Shown here: positions 8,780 to 17,296 of the stretch, piece after piece | Position numbering within the stretch: position 1 is the stretch's first letter | Layout of the letters: each line of letters begins with the position of its first letter | NCBI GenBank assembly: GCA_964444115.1 | Contig: CAYUFT010000008.1 | Location: 1 to 39,448, forward strand | Source of the DNA: UBA349 sp964444115 | GTDB taxonomy: Archaea; Methanobacteriota; Methanobacteria; Methanobacteriales; Methanobacteriaceae | Reading direction: 5' to 3' | Length of the DNA: 39,448 bases | Made by a program: the position numbers and the translations under genes | Notes under the pieces: generated by a model | Database searches by the model: none | What the model was told of the DNA's origin: nothing | What the model saw: only the letters and a program-made list of their open reading frames with translations

Positions 8780-11643
8780 CCACAGATACCTCAGAGAAAG
8801 GATTCCAGAACGATATCCTGGCCCACCTGGCCAGTACAGGATATATTAAAAGGAATTCTAAAAACTATAATCGGGCCACTTGTCTGGATCCAGAATTAAC
8901 TCTGAAGTTCATCAAAGAAACCCAGGAAAAGGAATGGAACAAATATAAAAGAGTTTATGGGGAAAAATCTGAAGAAAAATTCTTAAAAAGACTGGTATCT
9001 CAGATTGAAATTAAGGGAACCATCCATATCTTAAGAAAGGGCTTTAAAGATGCAGGGGCCCAATTTAAATTATTCTATCCTCAACCTAACAATTATAAAA
9101 ACCCGGATTTATTTGAAAAATATGCTAAAAACATCTTCTCGGTAATTGATGAGCTGGAATATGAACAAAGCGAAATTAGTAATCGTTTAGATCTTGCTAT
9201 TTTTATTAATGGCCTTCCTATTTTAACCATTGAATTAAAGGATTCTTTCTCCCAGGGTGTGGAAAATGCCATAAAACAATATAAAGAGGACCGTGATCCA
9301 CGAGAACCTATCTTTTCTCGCTGTTTAGTGCACTTTGCCATGAGTGATGAGAAAATATACATGGCCACCAAACTGGAAAAACAAGACACTTACTTCCTGC
9401 CTTTTAATAAGGGCCTGGAAAACCCGCCAGTTAAAAAAGATTATAAAACCTGCTATTTATACAATGACATTCTTCAAATTAACAAACTTTCTAAATTAAT
9501 TTCTAATTTTATTTATATTGAAGGTGACACCCCAATTTTCCCTAGATATCATCAATTGGACTGTGTTAATCGTATTTTAAATGATACTGAACCTGGAAGT
9601 AATTATTTAATTGAACACAGTGCCGGTAGTGGAAAAACCAAGACTATTGCTTGGTTAGCCCATGGACTCATTAAGAAGTTCGATGAAGAAGATGAAAGGG
9701 TCTATGATATGGTAATTGTCATATCTGATAGAAGAGTAATTGATCAACAACTCCAAGAACAGGTAAAGGCCATTGAAAAGGTAAAAGGTATTGTAGAAGT
9801 TATTGAAAAGGATTCCAAACAACTAGGAGAAGCTCTTAAAACAGGAAGCAATATTATAGTCACTACCCTCCAGAAGTTCCCCTACATCTTAGAAGAAGTC
9901 AAAGACATGCCACAACGAAGGTATGCAGTGATAATAGATGAGGCCCACTCCTCTCAAACTGGTACTCTGGCCCGGAAAATGAAACAGGCCCTAAGCACTA
10001 ATAGTCTGGAAGAAGCAGAACTTTTGGATGATGTAGATAACGATATGGAAGAAGAACTATTAAGGGAAGTAGAATCCTTTAGAAATCTGAATAATATTAG
10101 TTTTTATGCCTTCACTGCCACACCCAAGAACAAAACACTGGAAATGTTTGGTACTATGGATGAGACTGGTGAATACCACCCATATCATACTTATACTATG
10201 AAACAGGCCATAGAGGAAGGATTTATTTTAGATGTTTTAAAACATTACTTAACTTATCCTACTTACTTCAGATTGATTAAAAAGATTGAAGATGATCCTG
10301 AATTTGAAGAAAAGAAGGCCAAACTACTTTTAAGGAATTTTGTGGAAAAACATCCCCATGCCATTGCCAAAAAAACAGAGATCATGCTAGATCACTTCAT
10401 GAACTCTACTAAAAATAAAATTAATGGCCAGGCCCGAGCTATGGTAGTTACCAGATCACGTTTACATGCAGTTTTATATAAAAGAGCATTTGATCGACTT
10501 ATAAAAGAAAGTGCTTATCCTATAAAGACCTTAGTGGCTTTTACAGGAACCGTGAATCATGATACTCAAGAATATACTGAAAATTCCATGAATGACCTGA
10601 AAAAGGAAACAATTGAAAAAGCTTTTAAAAAAGACCCTTACCGAATATTAATTGTGGCCAATAAGTACCAAACTGGTTTTGATCAACCATTACTCCATAC
10701 TATGTATGTTGATAAGTCTTTAAATGGAATAACTGCTGTGCAAACACTTAGTAGAGTTAATAGAGTTCATGTTAATAAAAATGATACTTTAATTCTGGAT
10801 TTTGCCAATAAAACAGAGGTTATTCAAAAGGCATTCCAACCCTATTATGAAGCAACCTACTTAACAGAAGGCACAGATCCCCACAAACTCTATGAATTAG
10901 AGGAAAAACTAATAGAATACGAGGTTTTTGAATTCTCTGATGTGGAGGAATTTGTAAAAAGCTATTTAAATGGAGAAAAACAAGCAGTGCTTCATAATTT
11001 ATTAGATCCTGTTGTAAAAGACTATAGAAAACTCACTATGGAAGAAAAAGTTGGATTTAAAAAGACGCTGCGTAGATATCAAAGTATTTACTCATTCTTA
11101 TCACAGCTAATTCCATTTTCTGATATTAATCTGGAAAAATTGTATATTTTTAATAAATTCCTCAATAAGAAACTCCCTACCATAAATAATCCATTACCTT
11201 ACAATTTATTGCAGGATGTGGACATGGACTCCTATAAAATTGTAGATAAAGGAGAATCTGCCATTGAATTAATTGGAAAAGGTGATATACCACCAATCCC
11301 TGGAACCGTTGGTGAATACTGTCCTGATGAAAAAAGCAAACTTTCTCAAATTCTTTCAGATTTAAATGATGCATTTTCAACTGATTTTACAGAAGATGAT
11401 AAGGTATTCTTAGGCCGAATAAAAGATAATTTACTAAAGAATGAAGAATTAGTGGATAGAATGGAACATAATTCTCCTGAAAATGTTAAGGCCGTTTTTG
11501 ATAAGTATTTCAATCAGGAAATGACTAGTTTACTTAAAAATAACATGAATTTCTATAAAAGAGTCATTGATAATGATAAATTAAGAGAAAGCTTGAAAAA
11601 TGCTTTATTTGAGTTATTATATTCTGAATTTGATAAGAAATAA
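8776..11643 (+). CDS. hsdR: Type I restriction endonuclease/translocase subunit
   Basis: 955 residues, full length. An N-terminal PD-(D/E)xK nuclease domain has D139 and E153-L-K155, followed by the Q-rich motif region (IKQYKED). An SF2 helicase motor follows: Walker A GSGKT at 284-288, DEAH at 388-391, an ATP-binding TATPK motif, and a second RecA lobe with QTLSRVNR near 660. It uses ATP to pull DNA past the bound complex and cuts when translocation stalls. It starts within the hsdS stop (ATGA), so it is translationally coupled. All catalytic residues are present, so the system appears intact. The Mrr-type gene follows 17 nt downstream. Confidence 0.95.
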   Translation: MTTDTSEKGFQNDILAHLASTGYIKRNSKNYNRATCLDPELTLKFIKETQEKEWNKYKRVYGEKSEEKFLKRLVSQIEIKGTIHILRKGFKDAGAQFKLFYPQPNNYKNPDLFEKYAKNIFSVIDELEYEQSEISNRLDLAIFINGLPILTIELKDSFSQGVENAIKQYKEDRDPREPIFSRCLVHFAMSDEKIYMATKLEKQDTYFLPFNKGLENPPVKKDYKTCYLYNDILQINKLSKLISNFIYIEGDTPIFPRYHQLDCVNRILNDTEPGSNYLIEHSAGSGKTKTIAWLAHGLIKKFDEEDERVYDMVIVISDRRVIDQQLQEQVKAIEKVKGIVEVIEKDSKQLGEALKTGSNIIVTTLQKFPYILEEVKDMPQRRYAVIIDEAHSSQTGTLARKMKQALSTNSLEEAELLDDVDNDMEEELLREVESFRNLNNISFYAFTATPKNKTLEMFGTMDETGEYHPYHTYTMKQAIEEGFILDVLKHYLTYPTYFRLIKKIEDDPEFEEKKAKLLLRNFVEKHPHAIAKKTEIMLDHFMNSTKNKINGQARAMVVTRSRLHAVLYKRAFDRLIKESAYPIKTLVAFTGTVNHDTQEYTENSMNDLKKETIEKAFKKDPYRILIVANKYQTGFDQPLLHTMYVDKSLNGITAVQTLSRVNRVHVNKNDTLILDFANKTEVIQKAFQPYYEATYLTEGTDPHKLYELEEKLIEYEVFEFSDVEEFVKSYLNGEKQAVLHNLLDPVVKDYRKLTMEEKVGFKKTLRRYQSIYSFLSQLIPFSDINLEKLYIFNKFLNKKLPTINNPLPYNLLQDVDMDSYKIVDKGESAIELIGKGDIPPIPGTVGEYCPDEKSKLSQILSDLNDAFSTDFTEDDKVFLGRIKDNLLKNEELVDRMEHNSPENVKAVFDKYFNQEMTSLLKNNMNFYKRVIDNDKLRESLKNALFELLYSEFDKK

Positions 11644-11660
11644 TAAAAGGGGATGTTAAA

Positions 11661-12659
11661 ATGGTTAAAATGTGGATGGTTAGGGCTGGTGAAGGCGGAT
11701 TTCTAATTGATAAATTTAAAGAACAGAATTTAGTAGCAATTGGATGGCAAATCGGAGATTTATCTAATATAAAAAATGTAGAAGAAATTAAAAAATTAAT
11801 CAGAAATAAATTTCCTGACAAAAAAGATGGGCAAGTAAATATGACTGCTTCTCAAATTGGTAAATTTAGATTTGAGCTAAATAAAGGAGATTATGTTATT
11901 TCATATGACCCCCAGCAAAGGGTCTATCTTGTTGGGGAAATAGTATCAGATTACATATTCAATACAAATTTTTTCCCAGAAAATCCTCTAGAATACAGTG
12001 ATGTAAGAAATGTTAAATGGATTGGTGAAGTACAACGCGATGACTTATCTACATCCGCTAAAAACTCTCTAGGTGCAATTTCAACATTATTTAGCATAAA
12101 TAATGAAGTATTCGAAGAAATTTTTAGTGCTTTAAAAGGTGAAAAAAATATTGAAAAATATTTAGAGCCTGAAGATGACGAAGCCAACATTTTAAAGGAA
12201 GATATCATATCCAGATCTCATGAATTTGTTAAAGATGAAATTATAAAACTTAATTGGGAAGAAATGCAGGATTTAGTTGCTGGTTTACTTAGAGGAATGG
12301 GATATAAAACCATGGTATCTACAAGAGGCCCAGATAGAGGTCGTGATATTATAGCGTCTCCTGATGGTTTAGGTTTAAAAGAACCACGAATCGTGGTTGA
12401 AGTTAAACATAGAAAAGGACAAATGGGCTCCAATGAAATTAGAAGTTTCACAGGTGGCCTCCGGCCTGGAGATAAAGGATTATATGTTTCCACAGGCGGT
12501 TATTCTAAAGAAGCAAAATATGAAGCTGAAAGATCTAATATTCCCCTCACTTTAATGGATGCAGATACCCTAGTTAGTTTAATTATTCAATACTATGATA
12601 ATTTTGATTCAGAAGCTAGAAGTCTTGTCCCTTTGACTAAGATTTATTGGCCAGCATGA
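11661..12659 (+). CDS. Mrr-family restriction endonuclease with N-terminal EVE-like domain
   Basis: 332 residues. The N-terminal ~110 (MWMVRAGEGGFLID..., AIGW, GDYVISY) match the module that precedes Mrr nucleases in many restriction-system proteins and resembles an EVE/PUA-like modified-base reader. The C-terminal domain (about 205-320) is Mrr_cat: D229 and E247-V-K249 form the PD-(D/E)xK site, followed by GGLRPGDKGLYVSTGGY, highly typical of the family. Mrr enzymes are Type IV nucleases cutting modified DNA. The ribosome binding site AGGGGATG lies about 6 nt before ATG 11661. With only 17 nt after hsdR, it is probably co-transcribed with the Type I system. Cutting of foreign modified DNA is inferred from the family; the specificity is unknown. 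Confidence 0.88.
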   Translation: MVKMWMVRAGEGGFLIDKFKEQNLVAIGWQIGDLSNIKNVEEIKKLIRNKFPDKKDGQVNMTASQIGKFRFELNKGDYVISYDPQQRVYLVGEIVSDYIFNTNFFPENPLEYSDVRNVKWIGEVQRDDLSTSAKNSLGAISTLFSINNEVFEEIFSALKGEKNIEKYLEPEDDEANILKEDIISRSHEFVKDEIIKLNWEEMQDLVAGLLRGMGYKTMVSTRGPDRGRDIIASPDGLGLKEPRIVVEVKHRKGQMGSNEIRSFTGGLRPGDKGLYVSTGGYSKEAKYEAERSNIPLTLMDADTLVSLIIQYYDNFDSEARSLVPLTKIYWPA

Positions 12660-12714
12660 TTTAAATTAATAATTAAATTAATAATTCATTTATTCTTTTC
12701 ATCACCCCGAGTTT

Positions 12715-12735
12715 TAATAATAATAATAATAATAA
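12715..12735. repeat. (TAA)7 microsatellite
   Basis: Seven perfect tandem copies of TAA lie in the convergent intergenic region. Such a tract may vary in length by slippage. No gene start lies close enough for an obvious regulatory effect. Confidence 0.85.
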
Positions 12736-12760
12736 TATAAATAATAGTTTTTAGTATTAA

Positions 12761-12802
12761 TATATACTCCCTATTTCAGGGAAACCTTTGGTCCAGTATA
12801 TA
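12761..12802. repeat. Cloverleaf-like nested inverted repeat
   Basis: An outer 8-bp stem (TATATACT at 12761-12768 with AGTATATA at 12795-12802) encloses two small hairpins, CCCT-ATTTC-AGGG at 12769-12781 and ACC-TTT-GGT at 12784-12792. Together they can fold as a three-way junction. The right arm is also part of the 12-bp palindrome CAGTATATACTG (12794-12805). It is not a tRNA. It could be an origin or attachment element, a small structured RNA, or a bidirectional terminator. Confidence 0.5.
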
Positions 12803-12866
12803 CTGTTTTGTATTACCTTTACTGTTCATAAGATGTTATTAGTTCTTCAAATTCTAATTTGGATAA

Positions 12867-12886
12867 TCCACACTTTCTTGTGTGGA
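12867..12886. repeat. Hairpin TCCACAC-N6-GTGTGGA
   Basis: A perfect 7-bp inverted repeat with a 6-nt spacer lies about 90 nt before the end of the primase gene. No T-run follows on either strand, so a simple intrinsic terminator is unlikely. It could be a protein-binding or recombination site of the element. Confidence 0.45.
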
Positions 12887-12977
12887 AAACTAATAGTATT
12901 ACTGCCTGTAAAATTGTTTATATCTTGTGGATCGTAGTTGAATTAGGCTATTATTTGTTTTTATTGGAAGTGATATT

Positions 12978-14072
12978 CTAAATTTTTTGATAGTATTCTA
13001 GGAATTGCCAGTAATTACCCTTTCTCTGGCAGCCATAACAATAATAACCATTTTTATGCACCATAAACGAAGGCCTTTTATCATCATGATCATCTAAGGG
13101 GCAATGATACATAACATATTTCTTCTCAGGATACTCTCTAACCGGAGAACCTAAAATAGATTTGAATAAAACCCGATGATCATAAGAACACACATAATGA
13201 ATCAAATCTTTATTTAAAGAATAATCCGAATTATTCATTTTTTTTCGTACTTTAGAATTATGCGATTCCAACTGATCAATTTTCCACAGATGATCATTGA
13301 AATTACCAGTATAATCAAACCGGTCAAAAGATTCCACATAGGGATTGCGGGATTTTTCCATAATATCATCATAAGTATCCTCCACGGTAAATGGAACAAC
13401 CGTCAGGCCAGTTAGCTGGTGTTTACTATATGGTACTCTTGATAGGCGGACCACTGCATCACGATTAACTGATAAATCAAGGCAATCATATCCTTTTGAT
13501 TTCTTAATATTCTCTGCAAACCATGAAATGGCTCTATTCAAATTTTCAAACCTTGATGAGGGGAAAAAAGTATAGACATGGCATCCTTTACATCCACTGA
13601 AAAATAGTATGGGTTTAGCAGCAAAGGTTTTCTCAAATTCAATAGCAAAATCCTTAACTTCATTAATAGCCCCCTCAACAATCCTATCATCAATTATCAA
13701 CTCATTTAATCTTGTAACCAATTCTAATTGTTTTTCTATTTCATGAAAAGGTCCCTGTCTTCTTAAAGAAATCAGTTCAGTTTTTAATTTATTAAAATCA
13801 TGATTACTGACATCAAAATCAAAGAAGGCCCTATCTAAATTCATCTTATGAGTTTTTCCTCTTTTTAAATTCTCAAAGCTTCCATTATCATAAACATGAA
13901 TAAAACATGGGTGATGGCCACTATTGCGGGCCACATGTAGATATAATTTTTTAGGACTATTTACTGTGAATTGGATCCGGAATTTATCATGATAATAGTC
14001 AGGAGGTCTTCTAAAGTGTCTAAAAAAATTATCACCATAAAAAGACCTGTAAAAAGATTGCAAACCTCTCAA
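12978..14072 (-). CDS. Archaeo-eukaryotic primase (PriS-like) with C-terminal CHC2 zinc finger
   Basis: 364 residues. AEP catalytic motifs are clear: FFDFD (D85, D87), SGCKGCH (S159-H165) and the third acidic region with RLSRVPYSKH near 210-218. The C-terminus has a zinc finger, C324-x4-H329-x15-C345-x2-C348 around HCPLDDHDDKRPSF and YYCYGCQRKGN, which resembles the CHC2 finger of bacterial DnaG rather than any PriS insertion. Such primases belong to plasmids, viruses and integrated elements and would start DNA synthesis for the element. The start is TTG at 14072, supported by GAGGT (14083-14079) with a 6-nt spacer and a stop codon immediately upstream in frame. It follows the ATPase gene on the same strand, giving a primase-helicase module. 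Confidence 0.83.
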   Translation of the reverse strand: MRGLQSFYRSFYGDNFFRHFRRPPDYYHDKFRIQFTVNSPKKLYLHVARNSGHHPCFIHVYDNGSFENLKRGKTHKMNLDRAFFDFDVSNHDFNKLKTELISLRRQGPFHEIEKQLELVTRLNELIIDDRIVEGAINEVKDFAIEFEKTFAAKPILFFSGCKGCHVYTFFPSSRFENLNRAISWFAENIKKSKGYDCLDLSVNRDAVVRLSRVPYSKHQLTGLTVVPFTVEDTYDDIMEKSRNPYVESFDRFDYTGNFNDHLWKIDQLESHNSKVRKKMNNSDYSLNKDLIHYVCSYDHRVLFKSILGSPVREYPEKKYVMYHCPLDDHDDKRPSFMVHKNGYYCYGCQRKGNYWQFLEYYQKI

Positions 14073-14095
14073 AAGTATACCTCATTTCCCAAAAT

Positions 14096-14428
14096 TCATC
14101 CCAGAAATTTCAAATCAAAATACAACTTATCCTCAACTTTAACTCCATGTCCTGGGATTTCAGTTATATAACCCTGATAGATAAGGTTATCAAAAAATAT
14201 TCTCACCTGACCCGCGGCGATATTACCCATATTACATCCCATGACCCTAACAATAATATCCTGGTTTAGATCCACATTAAAAGATTTACACTCAATTATG
14301 GCCCTAAGTAGATGTAGTAAAATAAATTTTTTTAATTGAATATTAATATTAGGCCAGTCTAAAAAGTATTCTGGTTTTTTAGGTTTTATAAAACTATTTA
14401 AAGTTAAAATAGTGGATGCGGATCTGAT
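14096..14428 (-). pseudogene. In-frame 110-codon extension after the ATPase stop, without a normal start
   Basis: Reading on past the TAA of the ATPase gene (14429-14431) in the same frame gives 110 further codons to a TGA at 14096-14098. The translation looks like a real winged-helix-type domain (PEYFLDWPNINIQL, IIECKSFNVD, GQVRIFFDNLIYQGYI, then a beta hairpin). The first ~50 codons contain no ATG, GTG or TTG. Possibilities are a nonsense mutation that split off a C-terminal DNA-binding domain, translation from a rare ATC or ATT start (GGAG lies 9 nt before the ATC after the stop), or stop readthrough. The codon is TAA, so pyrrolysine is not the explanation. Confidence 0.5.
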
Positions 14429-16519
14429 TTATATCCACTCCTTTTCTTCCATTTCCTTAAGAGTTAAAATAATATCTTTTTCACTGAATTTTGATTTTAG
14501 CTCTTCAATTATTGATTCTGTGGTGTGATCTTTCATGGTCACCAATTCTGTGAGAATTGTTATTTCGATTTGATTCAGATTTCTATAATCAATTTCATTA
14601 TTTGGTACTGATTTTATAATTTTAGAGTGATTAGAAATTCTGTTTTTGGTCATCAGAAATTCATCATCGTTTTTTAAGCTTTTAAGTTGTTTATTTTCTT
14701 TTTTTGTGTAAATTCTAAATTCCTCAGAATGCATAGGGGTTGATTTGTAAACAACTTTATTGGGAACACTTAGGTCATAGTATGGTAAATACAAATCATC
14801 CCCTACGTGATGTGAAGAATTTGGAATTTGTTCTTTTATGAATTCTTCTTCTATATTTTTTATATTAAACCAGTTTATATTTCTGCTAGCTAAAAGCAGA
14901 TTTTTAAATCCTTTAATATCGGATTTTAAGTATACTTTGAGTTTTCCTTTTATACCTTCCACTTGTTTAGTGGCCGGGTCATGAAAAATATATCCATTAT
15001 CCTCAAAAAAATTCAATAACTCCCAAGCATATTTAGAAGATTTCTTAAGTTTCTGTTGAAGAGATTTAGTAGTTACATAACCCTCTTCTTCAATAATACC
15101 ATAAACCATGGGTAATGCTTCTATTAATCTTTTATCAAATCCTGTGATTGTGGCTTCTAATATAGGGCCTCCCAGTAAAATAGCATGTGCCAAATCCATC
15201 CATGAAGCTATTAGAACAGGTTGACCATTCAATTCAGACCTGCAACGTTGATATTGAAACATTAAAGCACTTTCTTTAATTAACTGCATCAGTTTTTTAG
15301 AATCTCTACGTGCACGGGGATGAGCTGTAGGGAATATTTCTAACAATTCCGTTTCATACGGGATAAAAACAATATAGTGTTTTAAAAGTCTAAAAGCTTC
15401 TTTAAGAAGATTGTATTTGTGATTAAAATTAACTTCACCTTTTATTTCCTGGAGTTTTTTTTCAGTTGATTTGAAATTTTCCTCCAGAATCCTGCGCGTT
15501 TGTTCCTCACTATCATCCACAGGTATAATGAAATTTCTACTGGCAAATTCCGGATCCAGTTCTATGGCAGTAGTAGTGGTAACAATGGTTTTAACAGGTA
15601 TTATGCTCTGTTGTACCTCGAATTTACCAGTTTTTGGATTATTAATAGTGGTCTCGGCCAAAAATCCTCCATCATCCACCGACATTAAACGTGTTTCTTT
15701 ATTTTTAAATTCATCTTCTACCGTCTCTTGAATGTAGAGTATATCGACCTGGTCTAAATCTTCAGAGTATTTCAAAGCAGTATCAGACAAGCTACCAGCC
15801 TTTTTCACACTATGAAGACCAGTGACCACATTTGCCGTGTTCGTTTTCCCTATCGATGAAGCTCCTTTCAGAGTATTAATGGTTGATTGTCCTAAGCGGG
15901 CACCAATGCAGTTAAAATTTAATATATGTTTAGATTCTATTTCTCCTATAATGAATCCATCACTGGGAGATCGCTCATACAAAGCTTGGTCAATATAACT
16001 CAGTAAATCAGGCATTTTTAAAATATCAATAAGTTGTCTTCTTTTTTTCTCTGAAATCTGACATTTTACTTCTGAATCGGGTTTATCTTCATCTTCTTCA
16101 TCTTGGTGTAAAATTATTATTCGATTATCGGCGATGAATAGACCAACTTCCTCCAAATAATTTTCTATTTCCTTTTTTTCTATGCCAGTTTTGCCATGAA
16201 GATATTTGACCATTTCATCGTCTCTTCTTCTATTTTGTATTTCTAATCCCTGTCGACTAGAAATTTTTCTATGAAATTTTGATGGTTTTTTTTGGTCTAT
16301 TTCTATCCATTGAACTTTATAAAAGCCTCCGTTCTTCTCTTCCATTATCCAATATTCTAATCCATTAATTTCTCTAAAAAATATAACATAACCATCAGAA
16401 ATAATTTTTACTGGCCTTTCCCTAAAAAAAGGTATTTCATTACCCAATTTTTCAGGCAACAAGAACATAGGATTATCATCAGGAGAGGATTTTATGGATC
16501 CCATTGTCTTCTTTGACAT
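14429..16519 (-). CDS. P-loop ATPase/helicase of a mobile-element replication module
   Basis: 696 residues. The Walker A motif GASSIGKT is at 219-226, followed by a Walker-B-like strand (VDILYIQE), a conserved LMSVDDGG region, the sensor-like TIVTTTTAIELDPEFASR and IPVDDSEEQT. This order resembles MCM/SF3-like helicase ATPases of archaeal and phage elements. The N-terminal ~190 residues are unfamiliar. The C-terminal ~200 hold at least one winged-helix segment (TTESIIEELKSKFSEKDI). It probably unwinds DNA for the primase encoded just downstream. ATG 16519 is supported by GAGGAG 7 nt upstream. Helicase activity is inferred. The in-frame stop and continuation at its end suggest the original protein may have been about 110 residues longer. 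Confidence 0.65.
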   Translation of the reverse strand: MSKKTMGSIKSSPDDNPMFLLPEKLGNEIPFFRERPVKIISDGYVIFFREINGLEYWIMEEKNGGFYKVQWIEIDQKKPSKFHRKISSRQGLEIQNRRRDDEMVKYLHGKTGIEKKEIENYLEEVGLFIADNRIIILHQDEEDEDKPDSEVKCQISEKKRRQLIDILKMPDLLSYIDQALYERSPSDGFIIGEIESKHILNFNCIGARLGQSTINTLKGASSIGKTNTANVVTGLHSVKKAGSLSDTALKYSEDLDQVDILYIQETVEDEFKNKETRLMSVDDGGFLAETTINNPKTGKFEVQQSIIPVKTIVTTTTAIELDPEFASRNFIIPVDDSEEQTRRILEENFKSTEKKLQEIKGEVNFNHKYNLLKEAFRLLKHYIVFIPYETELLEIFPTAHPRARRDSKKLMQLIKESALMFQYQRCRSELNGQPVLIASWMDLAHAILLGGPILEATITGFDKRLIEALPMVYGIIEEEGYVTTKSLQQKLKKSSKYAWELLNFFEDNGYIFHDPATKQVEGIKGKLKVYLKSDIKGFKNLLLASRNINWFNIKNIEEEFIKEQIPNSSHHVGDDLYLPYYDLSVPNKVVYKSTPMHSEEFRIYTKKENKQLKSLKNDDEFLMTKNRISNHSKIIKSVPNNEIDYRNLNQIEITILTELVTMKDHTTESIIEELKSKFSEKDIILTLKEMEEKEWI

Positions 16520-16624
16520 TCTATATACTCCTCATTTATTAATTAAAAACAATATAATACTTTTTCATCTATTTAGTGAGTAAAATTCCTTCAAAACCCC
16601 ATCAAATATTTAGTTAATAAAATC

Positions 16625-16672
16625 TAAAAAATAAAAAAAAGTTTAACTGATAAGGGGTGGTATCAATTAAAC
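16625..16672 (-). terminator. Stem-loop plus T-run terminator (minus strand)
   Basis: An inverted repeat, GTTTAA (16641-16646) with TTAAAC (16667-16672) and TGATA (16648-16652) with TATCA (16661-16665), has an 8-nt loop and one mismatch. On the minus strand it is followed directly by a T-rich run (complement of 16625-16640, eight T, an A, six T). This is the classic hairpin plus U-tract layout, downstream of the PQQ-repeat gene. Confidence 0.6.
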
Positions 16673-16763
16673 TTGCAGTTTATAGAATCTCGTTTTAGTA
16701 GCACTCTTTAACATCAAGTAGTAAGAACTGTTTTTAGCTTTTATTGCACCATAAAACACTAGA

Positions 16764-17203
16764 TCATATCTTGTAACTCTTAGTCCAGATTAAGTGGGCC
16801 GGAGATAATTTAATCATGGCCGCGTTTTCAGGACTGAGAGAAGTAAGTAATTCTTGGTAACAAATTGGGACTTACTATACGATTCAAAGAGATCTAAAGT
16901 CCAAATATCTTTTCCATTGGTCTTATTAAGTGCGGTCAGTATGTTCTGTTTATCCAGGACATAGACTAGTTTGTTGTCAATGGATACGGTTGTGGCTGGT
17001 ATGTCTCTGGTCCATCTGGTAAATGCTGCACCATTTTTGAGGTAATGATATGAAATACCATTATCATCAGCACTTAAGTAGCTGCCTTTCCAGTAATAGT
17101 CATTGTATGTCTTGGCAACACTTATTGGCTGAGCTGTGACGCATATTAGACATAAAATGATGGTAAACAGTCCTAATACTTTTGTCTTGTTTAGATTTTT
17201 CAC
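16764..17203 (-). pseudogene. Broken PQQ/beta-propeller-repeat secreted protein
   Basis: The intact part (17203-16814) encodes 129 residues: an N-terminal signal peptide (basic start, hydrophobic core to about residue 28) and one PQQ-like propeller blade ending in ALNKTNGKDIWTLDL. At 16836-16840 (GAGAG) the frame shifts. The other frame continues with 24 further codons, including LSPAHLIWTKSYKI, a second blade edge, to a TGA at 16764. Propeller proteins of this kind normally have 6-8 blades and 350 or more residues, so this is a truncated and frameshifted fragment. GTG 17203 overlaps a GGAGGTG binding site. It may still be secreted as a short peptide, but a working enzyme is unlikely. Confidence 0.55.
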
Positions 17204-17241
17204 CTCCGATAAGTGATACTATTTAATATAATAGTAATACA

Positions 17242-17248
17242 TATATAA
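17242..17248 (+). promoter_or_regulatory. TATA box of hjc
   Basis: TATATAA lies 55 nt before the chosen hjc start, which places transcription start near 17270, between the ORF's first possible start (17249) and ATG 17297. This supports the later start codon. The 93-nt gap to the divergent PQQ-repeat gene may serve both genes. Confidence 0.5.
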
Positions 17249-17296
17249 GTGTTACTACACATTACCATTAGTAATAAAAATATTCAGGAGATGAAA

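Larger units (their letters stand above)
12660..12977. other. Gene-free convergent region with repeats and inverted repeats
   Basis: 318 nt between the plus-strand Mrr gene and the minus-strand primase gene. No convincing reading frame is present. It holds a (TAA)7 repeat, a cloverleaf-like nested inverted repeat and a separate 7-bp hairpin, each listed on its own. Its position at the end of the replication module makes it a candidate element boundary or origin, but this is inference. Confidence 0.6.

Noticed and set aside
11177..11380. Minus-strand frame inside hsdR
   Set aside because: It is a shadow frame opposite a conserved coding region, without a ribosome binding site or domain.
13971..14171. 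Plus-strand 66-codon frame over the primase start
   Set aside because: It overlaps the well-supported minus-strand primase and the in-frame extension, and shows no protein-like features.
14429..14431. Pyrrolysine-type readthrough of the ATPase stop
   Set aside because: The stop is TAA; pyrrolysine uses TAG, so it cannot explain the downstream in-frame extension.
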